15,108 bases of DNA. Origin: Fidelibacterota bacterium UBA2125. Lineage in GTDB: Bacteria > Fidelibacterota > Marinisomatia > Marinisomatales > S15-B10. The notes beneath the pieces are model-generated. The model saw only the letters and a program-made list of their open reading frames with translations, was not told where the DNA came from and ran no database searches. The stretch covers positions 1 to 15,108 of the forward strand of contig DCXX01000118.1 in assembly GCA_002329125.1 (NCBI GenBank). The letters run 5' to 3'. The stretch's first letter is position 1, and each line of letters begins with the position of its first letter. The translations under genes were made by a program, and so were the position numbers. Below, in pieces: positions 1 through 6,831 of this stretch.

Positions 1-2
1 GC

Positions 3-152
3 TGGGGAGTTCAGCCAGACACGGAAGATGCTGTTATTGAAATGAAAAAGTCCCTCGCCATACTGCTCCTACTTCTAAGCTTCATATCAACACAAGAGTT
101 CGGGAAGTTCAGGCACGGTTTAATTGAACCAGTAAGATATTTTGGCTACTAG
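3..152 (+). other. Truncated signal-peptide-like reading frame at the window edge
   Basis: A frame open from base 3 to a TAG at 150-152 contains an ATG at 42. From that ATG it reads a textbook signal peptide start, MKKSLAILLLLLSFISTQ, giving only 36 residues. The last 10 or so residues are simply the antisense of the 3' end of the neighbouring minus-strand gene, so the real gene, if there was one, appears cut near base 117. A second frame (bases 1-45) ends at a TGA that overlaps the ATG as ATGA, the pattern of coupled genes. This may therefore be the remnant of the second gene of a pair. Function is not recognisable. It could also be chance hydrophobic coding. Confidence 0.3.
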
Positions 153-2267
153 TGCTTTGTCCTTGGTGCGGAAATCATCCGGATAAGAATTATTAGTATA
201 AACAATAAACAGATCGGATACCGGCGCAAAACGCCACTGGAAGCGCAAATTCACATTAACGTTGTCAGCCTGATCATTGTATTGAACAAAAGTGGTGAGA
301 AATAATTTATTAGTGAAGGTTAGATCCAGTCGCGGCCCAATCAATAGAAAGGCCATACTTTCAAAAGGTTCGGGCAGATCAATCTTGTCATAAGTCGTAG
401 ATATGGATAGGTTTACATAAGGCTGCACCCGATAATTAATTGTACCGTTAAGAGAAAACTTGTTGCCGTTATAGTAACCTCCGTACCGGATATTGGAAGT
501 AAAGTTGAGTGTTTTTCGGGCATCAGATTCGTAGTTCAATGAAAATTCATTCCAGTTGTATGCACTGCCGGCTGCAAGTGTATCACCGCCTGTATTAGTT
601 GGGTCAAACGGGGCGAGTAATTTTACAAAACCGCGTTCTAGTTCTGCTGACAACTTGCTCCGGTCCAGCCAGTTGATTATGTATTGTAGTTCAAGTTCTC
701 GATCCATTGTTTTGAGGTCCTCATCCAATACATTATCAAATCTAAATGTTGGTCCATGATTAAGTATTTTCCCTTCATTGGGGTAAAATTTGTATTCTAA
801 ATGTGGTCCAAAACGGTGGAACCCAGCCCGCTTTACAAAACCTACATCAGCTTGGAAATCTGCGCCGACAAAAGAATAGCCCATATGGGAAGATATTGTG
901 CCGTTATTATATTTGATTGAAGTAGCTGCTGCGAACGCTTTATCACCGGCATTCTTGTATATTGCTTGGTGAAAAAAAGTTTTCCCTGTCCAAAGGTTGT
1001 CCGCACTGGCCAGGTTAAAATCAATACCGCCAACCCGGTTATACGAATTTTCGCTGCCATTTGCATTCTCTTGCAGGTCAGATTCCTTATTTACTAGGAA
1101 TATGCTTAAACTGGAACGTGTAAGTATCTTTCGTTGCAGTGTTGCTACAGTAAAGTTACTGGCGGGAGTTTCCTCATTCGCATCGGTTTGCATACTCATG
1201 ATCCCTAATCGGTAATTTGATCCCAGTTTACCGCTTAGGCGAGCACCACCTTTAACCGGAGTAGCCAGCCCAATCCGCCGGGAGAAAAAAGGACGAATAT
1301 TCTCACTACCTAGGCTGGCGAAAAGATCACTATTCTCCAGAAAAAACTGCCGTTTTTCGGGAAAGAACAATTCAAAACGATCCAGATTTGTTCTCTGTTG
1401 GTCTACTTCTACCTGCGAAAAATCCGGATTAATGGTCAGGTCCAAATTTAATGAAGTGGATAATGTTACCTTTGCATCTAGACCGCTATCCACATCGCTA
1501 TCCGCTGGGGTGCCTGCATCAATATCTTCTGACCCTTGACCGGAAAGAAAAGGAATTATTGAAAATCGGGTTCCTAGTTTCGGAGGTGGTTTATCCCATT
1601 GCAGTGTACCAGTGAAGGCCAGGGTAGAATGTTTGAATTGTCGCGGTACAGGTGCCCAGGCAGACTTTTCATTTTGGAGCAATGAAAAACGACCGAAATT
1701 AATGCCCCATTCATCAACTCCATCCTGGTAGCGAATACTGCGAAATGGAATTGCAAATTCTGCCACCCAATGATCATCATGTTTTTTTACGGCGGAATAC
1801 CATTTGCAGTCCCAATCCAGTGAAACATCACCGCCATCTGCTTGTATGCCATCCCATTGCGCTCCTGCGGCAGAGATCCCAAATGCAAAGCCGTTGGTTT
1901 GATCATTGTAGGTATCCATGAAAATGATGAAATTATCATTTTTTGGAAAACTAAAATCTCGGCGCAGTGATTCTACAGGACGTTTACCAAGTACCTTGTC
2001 GTAACAGATAATCCCTACAAAAAGGAGATCATCATTGTAGGCCAGTTTTACTTCTGTCTTCGTAGTAGCCAGGCCAGTATCAATGGGTGTTACTCTAAAA
2101 AAGTTTTTTGCTGTAGCAGCATTTTCCCAAACTGTTTCACTAAGTTCACCATCAATAACGACTTCTTCATCTGTTGCGGCAATATCAATCCGGAAAGTAG
2201 CGCGATTAACAGGTTCCGACTGGGCTTGCAGTAAAGAAAATCCTATTAATATATATAATCTTTTCAT
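120..2267 (-). CDS. CBM9-like / DUF5916 outer-membrane beta-barrel protein
   Basis: This is a predicted outer-membrane protein with a secreted carbohydrate-binding-type front end. Residues 1-16 are a signal peptide (MKRLYILIGFSLLQAQ). Residues about 25-225 resemble a family 9 carbohydrate-binding-like domain, with the signature IDGELSETVW at 38-47. From about 235 to the end the sequence has the alternating polar and aromatic character of a DUF5916 barrel. It carries the family blocks NPDFSQVEVDQ (280-290), FFPEKRQFFLENSDLF (301-316) and FFSRRIGL (327-334), and ends in an aromatic strand (KISYWFN), as outer-membrane barrels do. The length of 715 aa is normal for the family. Start is ATG with no clear Shine-Dalgarno. 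It lies 44 bp after the CoA ligase on the same strand, so it may be the last gene of that operon. The ligand is unknown. A role in taking up or sensing a substrate is only inference from position. Confidence 0.85.
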   Translation of the reverse strand: MKRLYILIGFSLLQAQSEPVNRATFRIDIAATDEEVVIDGELSETVWENAATAKNFFRVTPIDTGLATTKTEVKLAYNDDLLFVGIICYDKVLGKRPVESLRRDFSFPKNDNFIIFMDTYNDQTNGFAFGISAAGAQWDGIQADGGDVSLDWDCKWYSAVKKHDDHWVAEFAIPFRSIRYQDGVDEWGINFGRFSLLQNEKSAWAPVPRQFKHSTLAFTGTLQWDKPPPKLGTRFSIIPFLSGQGSEDIDAGTPADSDVDSGLDAKVTLSTSLNLDLTINPDFSQVEVDQQRTNLDRFELFFPEKRQFFLENSDLFASLGSENIRPFFSRRIGLATPVKGGARLSGKLGSNYRLGIMSMQTDANEETPASNFTVATLQRKILTRSSLSIFLVNKESDLQENANGSENSYNRVGGIDFNLASADNLWTGKTFFHQAIYKNAGDKAFAAATSIKYNNGTISSHMGYSFVGADFQADVGFVKRAGFHRFGPHLEYKFYPNEGKILNHGPTFRFDNVLDEDLKTMDRELELQYIINWLDRSKLSAELERGFVKLLAPFDPTNTGGDTLAAGSAYNWNEFSLNYESDARKTLNFTSNIRYGGYYNGNKFSLNGTINYRVQPYVNLSISTTYDKIDLPEPFESMAFLLIGPRLDLTFTNKLFLTTFVQYNDQADNVNVNLRFQWRFAPVSDLFIVYTNNSYPDDFRTKDKALVAKISYWFN

Positions 2268-2311
2268 CAGACATTCATTTCGTTTTTTTAATCTTTAATG
2301 TCCTTTAACAA

Positions 2312-3640
2312 TCATTTGTCCTCGTAGGCCTTCTTGACCAGTTTTGCTTTATACTCGAATTTAGGTAATGTACCCGGAGGTACTAATTCGACGTTTGAGC
2401 TAAAAATAAGTTTTTTTCGCAACAGTCCTTCTATGCCAGCTTTGAGTTGACTCAAATCACCCGGGAATTCGCCGTGCTCTACCTTTATTTTCATCGGTGG
2501 CTTAACAGACGGGGGCGACTCTTGAAGAAGGATTTGAATCTCACTGGTGACTCTGGGGGCCAAACCACCTATTACATCCCTTACAGCGGAGGGGTATACA
2601 TTCACCCCGGAAATGATGAGCATATCATCTGTTCTACCGATACATTTTATACAATAACCTGTCCGACCACATTCGCAGGAGGTTTGTGTAACCACGACAT
2701 GGTCCCGAGTTCTAAAACGAATGAGAGGTTGGCATTCCCGGTCAAGAGACGTATAAATCATCTCACCTTCTACACCTTCATCAATCTTTAACACCTCTCC
2801 CGTGTCAGGTTTAATAATTTCCGTATGACACGATCCTTGGCCCACGAAATGCATCCCATTTTTGTATTCACACTCAGCCCACATGAGGCCAAGCATATCC
2901 CCATTGCCCATAGTTTCTCGGACATCCGCCCCAAAAGTCTCTTCGATCTGCCGGCGGACATGCGGAATTCCTGCGCCGGGTTCACCACCAAGCATGAAAC
3001 CTTCAATTCCGAGTGTCCGAGAATTTATCCCATTATCCTTGCAATAATTGCTGAGATAAAGAGGGAAAGAAGCTGTAGCCAGCAGGTAATTAGCGCTTAG
3101 ATTCCTTAATGCCCCGATGAGTCTGTCGGTAGCACCGACGCCCACGGGAACAAGGGTGGCACCAAGATTCTCAATCGCCTCGCCATAAGAGGCCGCAATA
3201 AAGAACGTTCCGATGGGAAGTGGAACAATGTGATGAGGCCGCATGCCGCATGCCCACATGGCCCTATTAGATGTTTCCCGCCAAACGCCCCTATCGTGTC
3301 TGGTCAGCCCGATGTATGTAGGTGTTCCTGTAGTGCCGCTAGTGGAATAGATCCGGATGACATTTTCGATTTCTGTAGCGGCATGTTTTCCCAAGGGACG
3401 TGTTGTCGCTTGACTTTCTCTCAGTTCCTGTTTCTCTGTAAAGGGGATTTTATGCAGGTCTTCAATCCCTTTGATCTCTCCCGGCTCAATGCCGGCATTA
3501 CTAAACTTTTCATCATAGAAGCGTGAGTTTCCCCATATATACTGCAGTTCCCTCAACAGGGCCTTTGATTGTATTTCTTCATACTTATGAAACGGCAAAG
3601 TCTCCATTTTCTTGTTCCAGTACTTACGGTATTGTGTCAT
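2312..3640 (-). CDS. PaaK-type AMP-forming acyl-CoA ligase
   Basis: This is a cytoplasmic adenylate-forming enzyme that should activate a carboxylic acid with ATP and join it to coenzyme A. Visible motifs are: the phosphate loop STSGTTGTPTYI (99-110), GGEPGAG (218-224), RFRTRD (308-313, with the ribose-binding Asp), GRTDDMLIISGVNVYP (335-350, hinge), and a C-terminal KFEYKAKLV with the likely catalytic lysine. The 442 aa length fits the phenylacetate-CoA ligase family. Between the ribose Asp and the hinge sits CECGRTGYCIKC (C322, C324, C330, C333). The CxCGR part is common in the family; the second pair looks extra. The gene follows a ketone-carboxylase-like set by 79 bp on the same strand. 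Its acid is therefore more likely the carboxylation product, a beta-keto acid such as benzoylacetate, than phenylacetate; that is inference from context. ATG start, weak ribosome site. Confidence 0.88.
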   Translation of the reverse strand: MTQYRKYWNKKMETLPFHKYEEIQSKALLRELQYIWGNSRFYDEKFSNAGIEPGEIKGIEDLHKIPFTEKQELRESQATTRPLGKHAATEIENVIRIYSTSGTTGTPTYIGLTRHDRGVWRETSNRAMWACGMRPHHIVPLPIGTFFIAASYGEAIENLGATLVPVGVGATDRLIGALRNLSANYLLATASFPLYLSNYCKDNGINSRTLGIEGFMLGGEPGAGIPHVRRQIEETFGADVRETMGNGDMLGLMWAECEYKNGMHFVGQGSCHTEIIKPDTGEVLKIDEGVEGEMIYTSLDRECQPLIRFRTRDHVVVTQTSCECGRTGYCIKCIGRTDDMLIISGVNVYPSAVRDVIGGLAPRVTSEIQILLQESPPSVKPPMKIKVEHGEFPGDLSQLKAGIEGLLRKKLIFSSNVELVPPGTLPKFEYKAKLVKKAYEDK

Positions 3641-3719
3641 CTATTTATCCGCTTTTTATGACGGAGGTGATTAGCCGTTTTTGGTGCGAAAATATAATTA
3701 CTTATCTCGGTGTTCTGAT

Positions 3720-4676
3720 TCAAATAGTTTTGCTCTTCAGCAAATCTCTAATGGTTTGAATTCCATTAATAATTTGCTCCCTATCAACATTATTGGGGAT
3801 CTCTCTATCCGTAATTAGTAAAAAAAGCCGGGATGATTTTACCAAACTCATAATGTTATGCTCTGTCAAATACTGTTCTATATTTTCACGGCTTTCTTGA
3901 AGCAAAGGAATAGGAAGGGCAATTGAAACCTTATTGAAATTTTCTGTCGCCTCAGGTATATACCGGGGTGAGAGAACAACACCGTTAACAATTTTGCTAA
4001 TGTATCCCATATTCCTCGGCTGAAACTGTTCAACCATAAGCAGTGTTGAAATTTGATAAAAATTAGCTGTATTCAGCACTGGTGCATAGCTCCTATGCAA
4101 AACTTTTATAGTGTTTTCATTTAATAATGGCATTGTCTTCTCTTGGAAAATAATAAGATCAATACCGGCGTCACCGAGAGCTTTAGTCATAGAGAGTGTG
4201 GCTTTTGATACAAGATTGATGAAATTCCCTTGATTTAAAAGTTCACTTGTTTCCTTACCAGTCAATTGAGATGCAAGCGTTAGCGGGCCCGGCAACAGGC
4301 ACAACAGGATTGTATCGGGGAGCAGTATTCTGAGTCTTTTCGTTACTTCAGTGGCAGTCGTTATATATTCTGTCTTGGGTAATTCCGATAACGCAGCAAC
4401 AAAGTTGTCCGTTAATTTATCCAGCTGTTTTACCAGAGGAGGTTTATTATCTGTTATTTTGGACCCCAGGGATTCGGCTATGAACATCGTATCGCCATAA
4501 CAGACAACACCATCAACTTGAAAATAGTTTTGAATTCTACGAAGGGAGTTTGACAGTTTTGTCGGATCGCTTAAAAATTCTTTTAGAGGAAGATCTTCGA
4601 GGATAGCCCCGAAAGAAAAAATCAGAGGGATAAAAAGATTGCCTTCTTTGAGGCGGTCTTTTTTAGCTCTAGACAC
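3720..4676 (-). CDS. Divergent URO-D-fold protein in the ApcE position
   Basis: This 318 aa soluble protein can be aligned by eye with the uroporphyrinogen decarboxylase superfamily. Matches are FIPLIFSFGAILEDL near the N-terminus, the stretch DPTKLSNSLRRIQNYFQVDG (37-56) then YGDTMFIAESLG (60-71), LPGPLTLASQLTG (128-140), and DAGIDLIIFQEK (169-180). The arginine-rich RQAGRY-type active-site segment of true HemE is absent, and no HxC zinc motif of the MtaA/CmuA methyltransferases is visible. It probably does neither reaction. Its place directly after the HyuB-type subunit, and its size of about 35 kDa, match ApcE (epsilon) of acetophenone carboxylase, a protein needed for activity but loosely bound. 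That makes an accessory or assembly role the best guess. The start is GTG at 4676 with little Shine-Dalgarno sequence; the next in-frame ATG is too far inside the fold. An inverted repeat lies just upstream. Confidence 0.7.
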   Translation of the reverse strand: MSRAKKDRLKEGNLFIPLIFSFGAILEDLPLKEFLSDPTKLSNSLRRIQNYFQVDGVVCYGDTMFIAESLGSKITDNKPPLVKQLDKLTDNFVAALSELPKTEYITTATEVTKRLRILLPDTILLCLLPGPLTLASQLTGKETSELLNQGNFINLVSKATLSMTKALGDAGIDLIIFQEKTMPLLNENTIKVLHRSYAPVLNTANFYQISTLLMVEQFQPRNMGYISKIVNGVVLSPRYIPEATENFNKVSIALPIPLLQESRENIEQYLTEHNIMSLVKSSRLFLLITDREIPNNVDREQIINGIQTIRDLLKSKTI

Positions 4677-4682
4677 AAGATT

Positions 4683-4738
4683 TCTCTAGCAGAAACGATA
4701 ACAACAATTTTGGTCTTATTACGCTAATCTGCTAAAGA
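4683..4738 (-). promoter_or_regulatory. Inverted repeat beside the GTG start of the URO-D-like gene
   Basis: In the 72 bp gap between the HyuB-type gene and the URO-D-like gene, the arms 4683-4693 (tctctagcaga) and 4728-4738 (tctgctaaaga) are inverted copies. In the minus-strand RNA they give an 11 bp stem with one G-U pair and a loop of about 34 nt. The downstream arm ends 6 nt before the GTG start and includes the only purine stretch that could act as a ribosome site. The stem could hold down translation of this gene or protect the 3' end of the upstream message. There is no following U-run, so it is not an ordinary terminator. Confidence 0.4.
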
Positions 4739-4748
4739 GAATTAAACT

Positions 4749-6809
4749 CTAGGGCCTAAAAGGTGGCTCAATAATTTCAGCGTCGGGCCAAGTTCCATAG
4801 AATTTCAAAAGGGACTCGTCCATTTTTTGTGAAAGCCAATCAGTTTCAAATTCATCGTAGGGTTTCGCTTGTTTAATTCTAGCTTGACGCTCTTCCTGCC
4901 GATTGGTTTCAGTGCCTTCTTGATCCAGTTTCATCGTTTCCGGATTGTATTGAGCTTTATACACATTCTGCGCTGACCAGTCCGAAATAATCTGATCTTT
5001 AATGTCCTGGATTACCAGTTCTGGATCTCGTTCTAATGGATCACCATAACCCGCACCCCCAGTGGCAAAACCAAAGGTGATCACGTCATTTTGATTAACA
5101 GGGCGGGTAGAGCGTCCGAAAAATTCATTCTGCCAATCCCCACCAATACTTTTTTCTTTAAGCATTGGGAATAGCTCCAGACTAAAACCATTGCCTTCTT
5201 TCAACTGTTCCATAAGGTCAGCATTAGAGATGCTAATACCAGGAACTGTGCAGGGTGCATATCCGCCAAATAAGGGTTGTGGGGTTTGAATTTTACTGTT
5301 ATCGGAGATAGCCATAAAGAATAAATATGGTACGTGGTGAGCCACCCAGATCTGGACAGTTCCCACTCCTCCTCGGTATTTTCCATGTCCGCAAGAATCT
5401 TTCCAGTGATTGGAAAGTGGGATAAACAATGGGAATTCGTTTTCCATTTCTTCGATATCTGGTGTGCGTCCATAAACACACCAAGGGAAACCAAAAGCAT
5501 TCACACCGTCCATTTCCGGTCTTCCTCCTTGCCCTTCACTGTTTAGGGAGTATGCCAGCATATCTGCAAAAGGAAGGTTCCACTGTGAAAGTCCGGCGAC
5601 TACCATTGCATTTCCAGCATTCCCCTGAGAAGCTGAAGCCTGCCTCCACATGTTGTCTGTACTAAACATCATCTTGCCAAAAACATTATGCACCCCACTC
5701 ATGATTCCAGTGGCAATCATTACAGAACAACTGGTTGCTGCACGCACATCAGGATTGAGGCAACTACCGGGAGGAAAAACAAAATCAATGGGCGAAAAAG
5801 TAGCACTGCTAATCGGCAGATCATGGAATACATATTCATAAACGTAATTCGCAACGTGTCCGACTGCTGCTTGTACATGCGCATTGTAGGAATAGGGATT
5901 TTCCGGAGATGTACCACTAAAATCCATTGTCAGCGAATCACCTTTTTTTTCCAAAGTCATATAACTGTTCCGTACCAAGCCAACCTCAAAACCAACGCCG
6001 TCTCCAAAATTAACGCAAGTGTATTTCCCGTCCGCCCAACTGCTGATTCTCTTACGTGCACCCTCTTCAGCCACTATTAGCATTTTTCGGAACAGGCCAA
6101 CCACATAATCGCGCCCCCGTTCCTCGGCAAGTTCAACGATTCGTTTTCGTGAACGATCTGTGGAAGTTGCACGGGCTTTCAAATCAACTACCAGCATTTG
6201 CGGTGCCCGAATACCAAAGGCACTAATTGTTTCTACAAAATCTTCACGAATTACATAGTTTTCCCCGATTTTTGTTGGAGGACAGTTAAGGCCTTCCATA
6301 AAGCGAGATGTTGCGTTGATGGGCATTCCGCCAGGTTCACTTGCGCCTGTTTCCGTGGTATGAACAGCAGCTCCGGTCCAGGCAATCAGTTCTCCTTCAT
6401 AAAAGACCGGCATCAGTACTACTTCGTCCGGATTGTGAATGCCCCCGTATAGGGCATCATTGGTAAACCAAATATCACCCTCTTTTATGCCTGGATTGTC
6501 CTGGTACGAATTAAGAATAAACTTGATCAGTATAGGCTGAATGATGGCATGTAGATACGTTCCGCAACTGGCATTCGCCAAGTCGCCATTGGCAGTAAAA
6601 ATAGCAACCATGGAGTCCCCCGCAATTCCCATCATGCTACGCGAAGAGCGAACAAAGATTTCCATCGCCTCATCTAAAATGTTGTTGGTGCGCTCAAAAC
6701 CGACCTCGTAATCCCCTGGTCCCAGCGTATCAACGCAACGCAGTTCGTCCTCATTTGGGGGAACCACTTTAATCATTGCTAATTTTTCTTCGGCTGTAGG
6801 AATGGCCAT
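4749..6809 (-). CDS. HyuB-type subunit of an acetophenone/acetone carboxylase-like complex (beta)
   Basis: This belongs to the Hydantoinase B/oxoprolinase family, 686 aa and full length. Family blocks seen are GDIWFTNDALYGGIHNPDE (111-129), AAVHTTETGASEPGG (147-161), MEGLNCPPTKIG (171-182), DFSGTSPENPYSYN near residue 300, and TGGAGYGDPLERDPE near the C-terminus. In acetone and acetophenone carboxylases the HyuB subunit joins the HyuA ATPase subunits to carboxylate an ATP-activated enol(ate) with phosphorylated bicarbonate. In hydantoinases and oxoprolinases the same fold hydrolyses a cyclic amide. The zinc-ribbon partner and second HyuA gene here favour the carboxylase. The start is ATG with AAGGAG at 6818-6823, 8 nt upstream; it lies 22 bp after the second HyuA gene, so it is co-transcribed. 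By position and size it corresponds to ApcD. The C-terminal 70 residues after the GYGDP block are an acidic and basic extension typical of the carboxylase branch, as far as I can judge. Confidence 0.85.
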   Translation of the reverse strand: MAIPTAEEKLAMIKVVPPNEDELRCVDTLGPGDYEVGFERTNNILDEAMEIFVRSSRSMMGIAGDSMVAIFTANGDLANASCGTYLHAIIQPILIKFILNSYQDNPGIKEGDIWFTNDALYGGIHNPDEVVLMPVFYEGELIAWTGAAVHTTETGASEPGGMPINATSRFMEGLNCPPTKIGENYVIREDFVETISAFGIRAPQMLVVDLKARATSTDRSRKRIVELAEERGRDYVVGLFRKMLIVAEEGARKRISSWADGKYTCVNFGDGVGFEVGLVRNSYMTLEKKGDSLTMDFSGTSPENPYSYNAHVQAAVGHVANYVYEYVFHDLPISSATFSPIDFVFPPGSCLNPDVRAATSCSVMIATGIMSGVHNVFGKMMFSTDNMWRQASASQGNAGNAMVVAGLSQWNLPFADMLAYSLNSEGQGGRPEMDGVNAFGFPWCVYGRTPDIEEMENEFPLFIPLSNHWKDSCGHGKYRGGVGTVQIWVAHHVPYLFFMAISDNSKIQTPQPLFGGYAPCTVPGISISNADLMEQLKEGNGFSLELFPMLKEKSIGGDWQNEFFGRSTRPVNQNDVITFGFATGGAGYGDPLERDPELVIQDIKDQIISDWSAQNVYKAQYNPETMKLDQEGTETNRQEERQARIKQAKPYDEFETDWLSQKMDESLLKFYGTWPDAEIIEPPFRP

Positions 6810-6831
6810 TTTTATTTCTCCTTGTTAGGTG

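Noticed and set aside
2447..2791. Plus-strand open frame opposite the CoA ligase
   Set aside because: It is a shadow of the well-supported ligase frame and shows no recognisable motif.
3663..3671. Perfect Shine-Dalgarno-like GGAGGTGAT on the plus strand
   Set aside because: The only reading frame after it is a short antisense of the URO-D-like gene with no protein character. The match is taken as chance.
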